This document shows, piece by piece, positions 1 through 11,174 of a DNA stretch of 64,000 nt. Below the pieces are notes generated by a model. That model made no database searches and was not told where the DNA came from. It was given only the letters and a program-made list of their open reading frames with translations. Position numbers and translations under genes: made by a program. Each line of letters begins with the position of its first letter. Position 1 is the first letter of the stretch. This DNA is from Agrostemma githago (taxonomy: Eukaryota > Streptophyta > Magnoliopsida > Caryophyllales > Caryophyllaceae): the NCBI GenBank assembly GCA_958450325.1, contig OY288239.1, forward strand, positions 43,358,311 through 43,422,310. Reading direction: 5' to 3'.

Positions 1-39
1 TCGCGTCGAATTTCGAGTAATGACGTAATCCTTAATGCC

Positions 40-1182
40 ATGGATAAAGCTGGTACGAATTCCTTCTCTTCTACTAATTCTATGAATCTGAACAATTCTG
101 AGACTGCTGAACAACCTGTGATTGTCGAACAACCGGTGATTATTAATGACGCCTCTGTTCCTCCTCAAAATTTGAGGAAGACCTGGGCTAGTAAAGCTGC
201 TACATCACAAAATCTTGGTATGAACCTCCATTTTTGTGAGGAGAGTCTGGAGGTATCTGAGATTGATATAGACATAACAGATTTTGAGGATAAACTAAAA
301 TTGTGGGAGAACACGTTGATGGGGAATGTTATCGGTTCTAAACCAAATTTAGCTAGTATGCAGAAGTATGTAGCTGAAAATTGGGGTCAGTATGATGCTC
401 CTAAGGTTCAATACTACAAGAAGGGGTGGTTTTCCTTTCGATTTAGGTCAAGGGAGGCCATTGAAGGGGTGCTCAAAGGAGGTCCATGGAAGGTTGGTGT
501 TTATACATTGATCTTGAAGACTTGGTCTCCTTCTTTCTCATCTGAGATGGATAGAGTTGCTACTGTACCAATCTGGATTTTATTTCCAGACTTAGATCCA
601 TTCTTATGGTCGGATTCTGTGTTGAGTAAGATGGCTAGCAAGGTGGGAAAGCCTTTATGCGCAGACTTAACTACTACTACTAAAACTAAGTTATCCTTTG
701 CAAGAGTGTTGGTTGAGGCTGATGTATCTAAAGAGTTGCCCGAACAGGTGACTATAAGGACACCTTACTATGACTATTCAGTGCAGAAGATCCAATATGA
801 ATGGAGTCCGTACTATTGCAAGGGTTGTGGTAAGCTTGGTCACACAATTTCCTCTTGTAAATGAGAGAAAAAGAAATTGGCTAAGGTTACTAAACCAGAG
901 GAGAAGTCAACGATACATGGAGGAGAAATTCTGCAGGAAGAGGAACTTGTAGCCTCACCACCAGACATTTCATCCTGTAAAGAAGATGATTTTCATCCTG
1001 TATCAAAGAGGAATTCTTCATCCAACAGGAGTAGAAAGGAGACCATATTAGAACCTATGATAATTGAAAATCCTTTTCAACTTATCTCAGATTCTATGGA
1101 GGAGGAAAGACTTATTGGGGAAGGTGATGAAGATGAGGGTGATCCTGTCCTAGCTGCTCAGAAAATTCCTCCTGATATCTAA
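40..1182 (+). pseudogene. LINE-A ORF1 (DUF4283 / zinc-knuckle RNA-binding protein), one in-frame stop
   Basis: This is the first ORF of an L1-type plant LINE, whose product binds element RNA. Residues about 70-230 look like the DUF4283 domain common in plant LINE ORF1 and gag-like proteins (e.g. FSFRFRSREAIEGVLKGGPW). A CCHC zinc knuckle, CKGCGKLGHTISSC, follows at about residues 260-273. A TGA at 862-864 interrupts the frame just after the knuckle. The same frame then stays open for about 105 codons of charged, Ser/Glu-rich tail up to TAA at 1180-1182. The TGA would be a single C-to-T change from CGA (Arg), so I read this as one ORF of about 380 codons with one nonsense mutation; a naturally short ORF1 is less likely. 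The ATG at 40 is the first in frame; the real 5' UTR lies partly outside the window. ORF2 starts on the last base of this stop. Confidence 0.85.
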
Positions 1183-3360
1183 TGAAAATATCTTCCTGGA
1201 ATGTTCGGGGGTTGAATGACCCAATAAAGATCAGTGAAGTTAAGGAGTTTTTATTTGCAAATAAGCTGGATATTCTGGCAATTTTGGAGACTAGGGTCAA
1301 GAGAAATAAGGCTTTGAAGATTCTCAATAGAAACTTTCAAGGTTGGAATAATGTAACCAATTATGAGAGCCATTATAATGGACGGATCTGGGTTCTTGTC
1401 AATTCGGGAACCTCCTCCTTTACCTGTTTGCAGAAATCAGATCAAATGATTGCTGGTAAATTTAGACATATACCTTCGAATAATGAAATCTACCTTAGCT
1501 TTGTCTATGGTATGAATGATGGTGTAGCTAGAATGTCTCTTTGGAATGATCTAGCAAGCACTAATTCTTCGCTTCCATGGCTTGTGATGGGTGATTTCAA
1601 TATAGTACGACATCCTGATGAAAAGTTGGGGAATAATCCTCCTTCCCTGACTGACATGTGGGATTTAAATAAATGTATTTTGGACTGCAAGCTTGAAGAT
1701 ATGCCTGGTACAGGGCAGATGACCTGGACTAATAAACGGGAAGTTTCTACTAGAATTTGGTCCAAATTGGACAGGGCCTTAGTTAACCCTCAATGGAATG
1801 TTTCTTTCCCTTCTTCCTTTGCTACAGTTGAGGAGGCTGGTGTATCAGACCATAATCCCATTATTATGCAGGTCAAAGGAGATTTACAGGTTAAAAGAAG
1901 GTTTAGTTTCCTGAATAGTTGGGTGGATCATCCTGAGTTTCTTAACATTGTGGAAAAGGCTTGGAAGAGTCCTATAAATGGCTCTCCGATGTATTGTTTA
2001 TTTCAAAAACTTAAGTCAGTTAAAAAGGCTCTTGCACAACTCCATAAAGGTTCGTTTGTGAACATCTCTCTTCAGGTTAAGGATACCAAGAAGGCCCTTT
2101 TGGTTTGTCAGCAGCAACTCAGAAGTGATCCCTTTTCTGAATCTCTTATTCTTGAAGAGAAGGCACTGGCTAAGTCTTTTAGTACTCAAAAGAAAGCTGA
2201 ACTTAGTATGCTACAGCAACGAGCAAAAATTGATCATTTGCAACTTAGTGACTGCTCATCTAAGTACTTTTTTGCTAAAATATCTGAAAGGAGAATGCAG
2301 CAAAGTATAGGGGCCATTAAAGATTACTCGGGTGTTTTACATCAGGGAAATGAGGCTGTAACAGGTGCATTTCAGGATTACTATACTCGTCTTCTTGGCA
2401 CAAGTAAGCCTACTGTAGGATCCATTCCCACCAGTACACTCACTGATGCTCAGATGTCCTCACTTATCAGACCAGTCACTGATGAAGAAATTAGGTTTGC
2501 AGTGTTTGGAATGAACAATAATAGCAGTCCGGGGGTCGATGGGTTTTCTGCTGGTTTTATTAAAGCTACGTGGCAAATTGTTGGTCCTCTTTTTTGTAAG
2601 GCAGCTCATTGTTTCTTCAGGAATGGTTTGCTATCGAAACAGGCATGTTCCACATTGGTAACTCTTATTCCAAAGAGAAAGGATGTTGTTTCTGTCTTAG
2701 ACTATAGGCTTATATCCTGCTGTACGGTATTCTATAAAGCAATTTCCAAGGTTCTTGCTAATAGATTGAAAGTGGTTTTGCCTGAAATAATTGGGGAAGA
2801 GCAAGCAGCTTTTGTAACAGGCAGAAACATATTTGATAACACGATGCTCTCTCAGGCCTTGGTTAAGGGTTACTCGAGGAAGTTCCTTACTCCTAGATGC
2901 CTTGTGAAAGTGGATATAAGAAAGGCGTTCGACTCTTTGCAGTGGGAGTTTATATCTCACATGTTATCAAGCATGGGGTTTCCTTCTCAGTTCTCTAAAT
3001 GGATTCTTGGTTGTGTGAAAAACCCTTGGTATTCCTTCAAAATTAATGGTGGTATATCTGGGTTTTTTCAGGGGAAAAGTGGAGTCAGACAAGGTGATCC
3101 CCTCTCACCTTACTTATTTGTGATGAGTATGGAGGTATTATCTAGATTTCTAAGAACAATGTGTGAGCAAAATCAGGTATCATTCCATCCGAAGTGCTGC
3201 AAAATCAGGTTATCACATCTTATTTTCGCAGACGACCTTATGATCTTTTCTAGGGGTGATGTGCCTTCAATTATGACTATAAAGAACTGTTTGTCCAGGT
3301 TTGCTCAGTTGTCTGGTCTTGAGGCCAATTTGGATAAAACGAATATATATTTTGGGGGGG
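1182..3360 (+). pseudogene. LINE-A ORF2, 5' part: AP endonuclease and reverse transcriptase, cut by an LTR-element insertion
   Basis: This is the L1-type ORF2 polyprotein. Residues 1-225 are an apurinic-like endonuclease: SSWNVRGLND at the start, ILETRVKR (catalytic Glu region), VMGDFN near residue 138 and SDHNPI near 222. Reverse transcriptase follows, with YRLISCC, VDIRKAFDSLQW, GVRQGDPLSPYLF near residue 635 and the catalytic FADD near residue 682. The ATG overlaps the ORF1 stop as TAATG. The frame runs into a minus-strand LTR element after TTTGGGGGGG at 3360 and resumes at 11175. Removing the insert plus one GGGGG copy restores the frame (YFGGVHPDI, compare FFGGI in the neighbouring LINEs). 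The codons after 3360 that stay open to 3410 belong to the LTR and are not part of the gene. Confidence 0.93.
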
Positions 3361-4997
3361 TGATGGTGGGATTTGTCGTGGATCCCACCGATCAAATAAT
3401 AACCGGCTAGCACCTAACGGTAGTTAGGGTAAGTTGGGTCGTGTCCACGGAGACGGTGTCGCAATGCTTAGACTAGGTTGGCCTAAAACGAGACTAGGTC
3501 ACACAAACAAACACAAAGAAGCGATAATGGAAAACTATGATGGAGGAGAGGTAAGAACCAGACTAATGATGAACTAGACTATAACAATGCTAAACAATGC
3601 TAATAATCAAACCAACTAGCAAACTAAGGAAATGATGACTAACTAATAAGATGAATCAAATATGAAGAAGGAGTGGGTTAGATCGGGTTCAAAAGTGTAG
3701 TAGGGTGACTTGGGTGGTCAAGGATGTAGGTGTCTCCTAATCGCTAGACTCGGTCCGGGCTCTCGCTTTTAGACCGATGTCGAGGTAGGTCCGGGCTCTC
3801 GCAACTTAGACCCTAGTCCGCACTCTCGTGACTACGACTATCCTCAACATGACCACGTACAAGACAAACAATGAATAGAGGAAGACTAGCATGAGAAGCA
3901 TGGCCACTACAACTCATACAAGCATATCAACAAACACATGGTGTGCCAAATATGTGACTAACAACAAAGATTCACCCTTTACCCCCAATCAAACCCTAAT
4001 CATCCATAATCTACCCTTAATCCCCCTACTAGCCCACAAGAAAACTACTCACTCATAATCATACTAACTACAACAATGAAAAGAGAAAACAACATCACAA
4101 ACATCCAAACATTCATGGTGAACAATCAAGAACAATAAACAATAATCAATGATTAAAACTTGATGATAAAACAAAGATTAAGAAAAGAGAAATTATACCC
4201 ACTACAATTGGATGAAAAAAGATGAGAACTTGAATTAATAAGAAACCCAAATAAAACCCCAAGGTTGTCAAGCTTGGGTGAGTCTTCAAGAATCTTCTTA
4301 ATACAAGAACTAATTAACTAAGATTAAACTAGGATTAAGGAGAGCTTAAAACTAATATGAGGAACACTAATCTAGGGTTTGAATGTTTGTAGAGAGGCTT
4401 AAGAGAGTCTAGGTTAAGGTAAGATACCTAAAACAATACAAGAGGGAAGTATTTATAGGGGTATAAGAATGAAGGAGGATGAAATAAAGGAGTTGCGGCT
4501 ACAGCACGGTGGTCCCGACCGGGACGGGATCATCCCGACCGGGACGGCCGGTCATCCCGAGCGGGACGGGTTGGTCCCGAACGGGACGGCCTGGCAGTGA
4601 ACCCTCTAAAATCGCACTTCATCCCCGACGGGATGAGGTGCATACCCGTCGGGGATGAGTCTTGTAGGCCTCCAATATGATCCTTTTGGTTCCTCCTTGC
4701 TTCACATGAACTTCTCATCGATTCTTGGGACTCGGGATCGGGTCTCGGAGGCTCGAGATTGGGTCCCAAGTTCCCGGGGTCGAATCCAAGGCATCGAGTG
4801 ATCGTTCCTCCGCTTTGTTGGCTCCGAAAAGTGTATGTATTGAGTCGGAATCACTCCAACTCCTCACGAATGGTCTCGGGAACCTGAAACGAGATAGAGG
4901 AAGCATAAGTAGCCCATGAATCGCTCCCAAGGAGCGATTTCACGAGGAAAATGGGACCAAAATACTACGAAATAGGCACTACAAACTACACTTATCA
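3361..4997 (-). repeat. 3' LTR of the non-autonomous element (left copy, 1637 bp)
   Basis: It reads TGATAAGTGTAG... to ...CCCACCATCA on the minus strand. It differs from the 1595-bp right copy mainly by 42 extra bases in a GC-rich palindromic array (4511-4590), plus a few tens of single-base changes by eye. Near 3750-3835 are three imperfect repeats built on CGGTCCGGGCTCTCGC. Confidence 0.92.
4511..4590. repeat. GC-rich palindromic array in the LTR (TCCCGACCGGGA type)
   Basis: Four tandem variants of a 12-bp near-palindrome occur: TCCCGACCGGGA twice, TCCCGAGCGGGA and TCCCGAACGGGA. The copy in the other LTR has only two units, which accounts for the 42-bp length difference between the LTRs. 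Confidence 0.9.
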
Positions 4998-5012
4998 ACT
5001 CCCCCACACTTA
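4998..5012 (-). other. Polypurine tract of the non-autonomous element
   Basis: On the minus strand it reads TAAGTGTGGGGGAGT, directly before the LTR start TGATAAG. This is the expected plus-strand priming site. A near copy of its core lies at 6770-6784. Confidence 0.85.
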
Positions 5013-8000
5013 ACCCTTACTCGCCCTCGAGTAAGCACAAACTAACTACTAAACTAGCCGAGTGGGTATTAGCGCACCCTACGCCCTTTCAACTCACGCA
5101 AGTGCACTTAGAGGAAAAGTGCACTCCGCAAGGCAAGTGGGGTCTTGCGACAAAACTGTGGATGTAACGGGACACAAAAACACATAAACAAACAAGCACA
5201 CAAACAAACACACAAAAGGTTGCACCCAAAAGAAAAGAAATACCGCTTCCCTCAAACAAGCGGTGAAAGAAGCACTGATTTAGGACTCAAGGCAAGTGAT
5301 AACGTTCCCAAGCTAGCAATACAAACCAAGATGGACAAAACCCTAATAGTATGACGACAAAGCAACAAAAACGTTGGTAACTTACCTCGGTTCCTCCTAA
5401 CCTTTTAAGAACGTACCACGGGACGATCGGCGGGATGGAAAAAGGATGAACTACGGTGTTAGTCGACACTGTAGGTAAGTGAGACCCCGCCCCCTTTAGC
5501 AAAGAGCCAAGAGGGTTGTCCCATGTCCGAAACCGCCTAACTAGTCCAAGTAAAAAGTGGAAATGATTGCAAAATGAGGGAAGACCGACTAATGCCGTTA
5601 TCATCCTTCCTAGGGACTCGGTCCTTTGGTAGGCTCTTCACGGCAAAAGTCGGAAAAAGGCTTATTTTGAGAGGTAGGGGTTATTTTTGTGAATCGGGTT
5701 TTCTTTTGGCATTTTCTCTTTTCTTTTGCATTTTTGATTTGTTTTTGCCATGCCATATCTTTTTCTTCTTTTCTATTTTCTTTTTGGCTTTTGTGCCTTT
5801 TCTTTTTCTTCATTCTTTTCTTTCTTTCATTTTATTTCTTTTTCTTTTCTTTCTTTTTCTTTTCTATGCCCTTTTTGGCTTGATTTGGCTTTTTGGCATT
5901 TCTTGGTATGACAAGAAAGGGAGAATTCAACAAATTGCAACTTATTGTGTGGATATGTGTGGGAGGTAGGTAAATGGGAGAGTCGGGGAGCGTCCTTCCC
6001 TTCAAACCCACAAAAAGTGGAGAACTTGGACTAATCAAACAATCCTAAACATGGTCACCTAAGGGACGGGACTCGGTAACCAAGGCCTTTTCACACCGTG
6101 GGTGGTCATAATGGTCAAAAGTGCAAATCCCGCAGTAAATCCCTAGTAAGCTAGGTGGACTCAAGGTAAAGGACCAACGAAATCATTGATTTAGGGTCAT
6201 TCTACTAGGCTAAAGTCCAAGACTCGATTTACACTACTAGGAAGGGAAAGTAAGCACTCACACACTAGCCTCTAAACCGGGTTTTCGAAAACCATTTACA
6301 CACAAGACACACAACAAAACACAAAACAAAGACTCAATGAAAACGAAAGAAAAAGAAACAAAAGCAACAAAACAAGAACAACACAAAACGAACACATACA
6401 TAACAGAAACACCACCCCTAGCTTCCAAATGAGCAACCAACCAACATCAAACTTTACAAAGCTCCTCCCGAGCACACATCATCACAAATCTCCTCCAAAC
6501 TCACAAGAAGCAAAGAGGGAAAAAGGGATGAAGAGATGTTACCGGAAGTCTAGAAAGCTCACCAAAGCTAACGGCGATTAGGCAACCTATAAGGAAAAGA
6601 GGGGGGGGCAAAACACGTACAACAAAACAAAAATACGACATAACGACACAAAAAGGAAAAGACACAAAAGAAAATCTTTTTGATTTTTGTGAAAAAATTT
6701 CAAATTTTTAGAATTTTTAAAGATTTTTAGAAAAACTACGAAAATAAAACTAACTACGATAGAATATCGCTCCCCCACACTTAAGCCGAGCCATGTCCTC
6801 ATGCTCAACCGTAGTGCATGGGAGCACAAAAGAAAAGAAACTACGAAAATAAAGCTAAAAATCAAAAATAAAGTGGAGAAAAGAGTAGAAGGTGTCCGGC
6901 CGGGGTGTAGTCAAGTCACCATGGGCCGAGACGAGAAGAAGATATGGATGGGGGAAGAAATAAAAAGAAAGAAATAAAAGGGAATGGGAGGGGAGGACTA
7001 GGTGTAATCACGTCACCTAGCCCGGATTCCGCCCGAATCCGACTAAATCCTCAAAAAGAAAGAGTGAAAAACTTGTAAAATTTGGATTTTGAAAATGACT
7101 CTCGATGTAATCACATCATCGAGAGTAGGGAGCAACCAAAACCAAGGCCTCGAAGGCCACCATGACAAAGGGGAAGGGGATAAACAAGGGGAAAACAAGC
7201 AATAAAAAAAACGGCAAAGAAAGGATAGTTGCCATACCGACCGGTTAGCAACTCACTCGCTCCATCGTCTCAATGATCAATAAAGGCACTTGCTTGTTGT
7301 CGTCATTGTCATCCTTCTTCAAGCTTAAGAAAACTGCATGGCTAAGGTAGTGGGTTTATAATGGTGTGAGGGGGTGGAAATTGGTGTGTAGACCGGTCTA
7401 AAGTAGATAGAAGATGAAGTGAGGATATGAAAATGAAGTATGTGGGTGGTATGATATGAGAAAGGAAGGTAGGGAGGTTGGGTGGGGGTATATAATGGTT
7501 GGGTGTGCTTGAATGTCGAAGAAGAGGCACCAAAAAGGAGTAGGGGACCATCCCGGTCGGGATGGATGATCCCGGTCGGGATGACACTCCAGTGGACTCG
7601 ATTTTTGGCACCCTCATCCCGATCGGGACGGCCCCATCCCGGTCGGAACGACACACCCTTCCCGGTCGGGAAGGGTCTTCATGACTCCCATGACCCCAAA
7701 AACCGACTTCCTTACTCACGATCCAAGCTCTATCACTAACCACTCCTTTCTAGGAGTCATCTTCACTTCACCTATCACAATAAACTCAAAATACACATCA
7801 AATTCACTCCCTCACATCGCTCATCAAAATACCAAAACAATTACAAGAATATCACAAAACTAACAAAATCAAGAGATAAAACACACAAATACAAGCACAA
7901 GTACTCTAAAGAAGAGGAAGGGGGAATATACAACATGACGGTTCTTTAGGAACTCTGTCAAACCTAGGATGGTGGACTCTTCTTCAACCGTAGCCCTCAA

Positions 8001-8255
8001 GGGCATGGAGAAGCAAATCGAACGCACTACCGACATCATAATGAAGGCCCAAGAAGCGCTCGAGCCTAGCCAACCTCCACGGCCTCCAAGGTGGAGGCAA
8101 GAAGTAGGAATCCCAAGACCCATCGTCATCATTCATGTCATCTCCGGGGTCTATCCATCCTACGAGCTTAACTGACCTCTTCCTCCCTAGGCATCGCCTC
8201 CAATCACTAGCAAGCTTCATTTCCAAGAAACGAGGCACAAAAAACGGTTTTGGCC
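5013..8255. other. Non-coding interior of the pol-less element
   Basis: This 3.2 kb has no convincing ORF. It contains a pyrimidine-rich tract at about 5690-5885 (TTTCTTTTTC-type), a GC palindrome array at 7546-7672, and a second polypurine-like motif at 6770-6784. That motif is preceded on the minus strand by GAGGACATGGCTCGGC. Short ORFs here (65-130 codons) follow simple-sequence composition and are not credible genes. Confidence 0.7.
7546..7672. repeat. Interior copies of the same GC-rich palindrome
   Basis: Five variants of TCCCGGTCGGGA occur inside the element about 130 bases apart end to end: two at about 7551-7580, then TCCCGATCGGGA, TCCCGGTCGGAA and TCCCGGTCGGGA. They are the same motif family as the LTR array at 4511-4590 but lie in the interior. 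Confidence 0.88.
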
Positions 8256-8669
8256 TCATCTCCTCAATGCACACCCCCACAGTTTCCTCAAGTTGTGGCT
8301 CCCCATCTTCATCATTGTCCCCACATCATCTTGGAGGAGAGGATCGAAACTTCTACCGGCGGTTTCAATCTCTTCCAAGTCATTGTTTGGTTCACTAGCT
8401 AGGGGCTCTTGATGCTTATCCACATTCTCGCACAAGGGCAACTCGAGGCTATCAATTTCATCCAACAACTTCACAAACTCCACCAAATCATCCAACTCAC
8501 CATCTTCCTCCAATTCCTCACCAATGTTGCCTTCACCAAGGGTCATCTTCTCATGCGTCTCTTTTTGGGTCGACGATTGAGGTTCTTCAAAGCAAATCTC
8601 TATCAAAGGGAACAACGTTGGCGGCTTTGTGATTAGGTTGTTCCTCTTTCTCAAGTGGGCACCCTTCAT
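8256..8669 (-). CDS. Acidic ORF of unknown function, downstream of the gag-like ORF
   Basis: This minus-strand ORF of 137 codons has a very acidic stretch (EELEEDGELDDLVEFVKLLD). It follows the gag-like ORF in the element's sense direction and may be the continuation of the same coding region after small indels. No known domain is recognised. A position between Gag and the missing pol fits a Gag tail, but that is inference. Codon-like character is better than in surrounding frames, yet I would not rule out chance. Confidence 0.35.
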   Translation of the reverse strand: MKGAHLRKRNNLITKPPTLFPLIEICFEEPQSSTQKETHEKMTLGEGNIGEELEEDGELDDLVEFVKLLDEIDSLELPLCENVDKHQEPLASEPNNDLEEIETAGRSFDPLLQDDVGTMMKMGSHNLRKLWGCALRR

Positions 8670-8763
8670 CTAATTGCGATGTTCGGGATAAAAACATTAC
8701 GGTTTGAACCGATAATGCATTTAATCGAGCATCCCTTGCCTCGTTTGCCCTTCGAATTTGGAC

Positions 8764-9324
8764 TCATAATTCATTTTGTTCTTTTTGCAATTGAATGGCC
8801 GTTTCTTGGATGCTCCTTTGCATTTGAAGCATAGAATGAAACACCTCCGTGTTGGGTAATTGGTGATCATTGGGGTCTCCTTGAAAATCTTGATGATGCC
8901 CAAGGGGTGGGGCATCATGTTGTTGGTAGTGAGGTTGAGGTGATTGGTAGTATTGTGGGTCATGGGGTTCATATTGTGGTTGGGGTGGAGGGTAATATGG
9001 TGGGTTTTGGGGGTATTGGCTTCCATAAGGTGAATCTTGATTGAACATGGTGGGTTCACATTGATAACTCGAGTAATAATCACCATGATCGTAGGATTGG
9101 TAATCGTTCACTTGTTGGTAGCCATTTTCATAACCTTGAAGTTCATACCCACTAGAGTCTTGATCCCCCCAAGAAGCTTGATAGTAATTAGGAGTCATCA
9201 TGTCATAGCTTTGGTTCATGGAAGGAGAAGGGTAGCTCATGTTGGCTCCCGAGTATGTGGAGTTTAGATCAAACCCCATGCTTGCTCGAAAATCGTAGTC
9301 CATACCCGGTTGGAAACCTCTCAC
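8764..9324 (-). CDS. Gag-like Tyr/Pro/Gln-rich ORF of the non-autonomous element
   Basis: A 186-codon minus-strand ORF lies about 235 bases inside the primer site, where gag would sit. The protein is rich in Tyr, Pro, Gln and Ser (NPPYYPPPQPQYEPHDPQYY) and ends in a heptad-like helix (MLQMQRSIQETAIQLQKEQ). No capsid or CCHC signature is visible. The frame continues past a stop at about 8764 as VQIRRANEARDARLNAL, which resembles the coiled linker of Athila-type Gag proteins. That comparison is from memory and only suggestive. The start is uncertain: the frame upstream (AWVRGFQPGMDY) has no better ATG. It may be a remnant C-terminal Gag or an element-specific protein. Confidence 0.5.
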   Translation of the reverse strand: MRGFQPGMDYDFRASMGFDLNSTYSGANMSYPSPSMNQSYDMMTPNYYQASWGDQDSSGYELQGYENGYQQVNDYQSYDHGDYYSSYQCEPTMFNQDSPYGSQYPQNPPYYPPPQPQYEPHDPQYYQSPQPHYQQHDAPPLGHHQDFQGDPNDHQLPNTEVFHSMLQMQRSIQETAIQLQKEQNEL

Positions 9325-9558
9325 CCAAGCAACCGTCCGTTAAAGCGGCTCTAAGTTGCAAGAAGAAGATAGTCACCACCTCTAAGCACAAACTGTAGAC
9401 TAGGAACAAACGTGAGAAGTCTAGTGCTTTTTGGGCACTAGACAAGAGAGAAATAAACCACACACACACAAGAAGCAAGGTAACAAAAAGAGAAAATAAA
9501 AACACAAACACAAGAACAAAGTCAAGTAACTAGGAAAACAAAGTCTAAACTAGCACCG

Positions 9559-9576
9559 TCCCCGGCAACGGCGCCA
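9559..9576 (-). other. Primer binding site, complementary to tRNA-Asp
   Basis: On the minus strand it reads TGGCGCCGTTGCCGGGGA, three bases from the LTR end. The plus-strand form TCCCCGGCAACGGCG plus CCA is the 3' end of plant tRNA-Asp, the primer used by Athila-type elements. It fixes the orientation of the element. Confidence 0.9.
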
Positions 9577-9579
9577 AAT

Positions 9580-11174
9580 TGATGGTGGGATTTGTCATGG
9601 ATCCCACCGATCAAATAATAACCGACTAGCACCTAACGGTAGTTAGGGTAAGTCGGGTCGTGTCCACGGAGACGGTGTCACAATGCTTAGACTAGGTTGG
9701 CCTAAAACGAGACTAGGTCACACAAACAAACACAAAGAAGCGATAAATGGAAAACTATGATGGAGGAGAGGTAAGAACTAAACTAATGATGAACTAGACT
9801 ATAACAATGCTAAACAATGCTAATAATCAAACCAACTAGCAAACTAAGGAAATGATGACTAACTAATAAGATGAATCAAATATGAAGAAGGAGTGGGTTA
9901 GATCGGGTTCAAAAGTGTAGTAGGGTGACTTGGGTGGTCAAGGGTGTAGGTGTCTCCTAATCGCTAGACTCGGTCCGGGCTCTCGCTTTTAGACCGATGT
10001 CGAGGTAGGTCCGGGCTCTCGCAACTTAGACCCTAGTCCACACTCTCGTGACTACGACTATCCTCAACATGACCACATACAAGACAAACAATGAATAGAG
10101 GAAGACTAGCATGAGAAGCATGGCCACTACAACTCATACAAGCATATCCACAAACACATGGTGTGCCAAATATGTGACTAACAACAAAGATTCACCCTTT
10201 ACCCCCAATCAAACCCTAATCATCCATAATCTACCTTAATCCCCCTACTAACCCACAAGAAAACTACTCACTCATAATCATACTAACTACAACAATGAAA
10301 AGAGAAAACAACATCACAAACATCCAAACATTCATGGTGAACAATCAAGAACAATAAACAATAATCAATGATTAAAACTTGATGATAAAACAAAGATTAA
10401 GAAAAGAGAAATTATACCCACTACAATTGGATGAAAAAAGATGAGAACTTGAATTAATAAGAAACCCAAATAAAACCCCAAGGTTGTCAAGCTTGGGTGA
10501 GTCTTCAAGAATCTTCTTAATACAAGAACTAATTAACTAAGATTAAACTAGGATTAAGGAGAGCTTAAAACTAATATGAGGAACACTAATCTAGGGTTTG
10601 AATGTTTGTAGAGAGGCTTAAGAGAGTCTAGGTTAAGGTAAGATACCAAAAACAATACAAGAGGGAAGTATTTATAGGGTTATAAGAATGAAGGAGGATG
10701 AAATAAAGGAGTTGAGGCTACAGCACGGTGGTCCCGACCGGGACGGGTTGGTCCCGAACGGGACGGCCTGGCAGTGAACCCTCTAAAAGCGCACTTTATC
10801 CCCGACGGGATGAGGTGCATACCCGTCGGGGATGAGTCTTGTAGGCCTCCAATATGATCCTTTTGGTTCCTCCTTGCTTCACATGAACTTCTCATCAATT
10901 CTTGGGACTCGGGATCGGGTCTCGGAGGCTCGGGATTGGGTCTCAAAGTCCCGGGGTCGAATCCAAGGCATCGAGTGATCGTTCCTCCGCTTCGTTGGCT
11001 CCAAAAAGTGTATGTATTGAGTCGGAATCACTCCAACTTCTCACGAATGGTCTCGGGAACCTGAAACGAGCTAGATGAAGCATAAGTAGCCCATGAATCG
11101 CTCCCAAGGAGCGATTCCACGAGAAAAATGGGACCAAAATACTACGAAATAGGCACTACAAACTACACTTTTCA
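9580..11174 (-). repeat. 5' LTR of the non-autonomous element (right copy, 1595 bp)
   Basis: This is a direct repeat of 3361-4997, ending CA next to the GGGGG target duplication. It contains the contracted form of the TCCCGACCGGGA array at about 10731-10766. Transcription of the element should start here and run towards lower coordinates. Confidence 0.92.

Larger units (their letters stand above)
3361..11174 (-). mobile_element. Non-autonomous LTR retrotransposon with Athila-type tRNA-Asp primer site, inserted in LINE-A
   Basis: Two direct repeats (3361-4997 and 9580-11174) begin TG and end CA and flank 4.58 kb. The insertion is bounded by GGGGG on both sides (3356-3360 and 11175-11179), a 5-bp target duplication. 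The primer site matches the 3' end of plant tRNA-Asp and lies inside the right-hand LTR, and the polypurine tract lies inside the left-hand one, so the element reads on the minus strand. The interior has a gag-like Tyr/Pro/Gln-rich ORF and an acidic ORF but no protease, RT, RNase H or integrase. It must therefore have been mobilised in trans, most simply by an Athila-type relative. Seen: LTRs, target duplication, PBS and PPT. Inferred: the Athila connection, from the primer type. Confidence 0.92.

Noticed and set aside
5574..5969. Phe/Leu-rich 131-codon ORF resembling a membrane protein
   Set aside because: It follows a pyrimidine-rich simple-sequence tract in the non-coding interior of the LTR element.
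9559..9576. Part of a tRNA-Asp gene
   Set aside because: Only the 18-nt 3' end complement is present next to an LTR; it is a primer site, not a tRNA gene. The same holds for 44889-44906 and 26632-26643.
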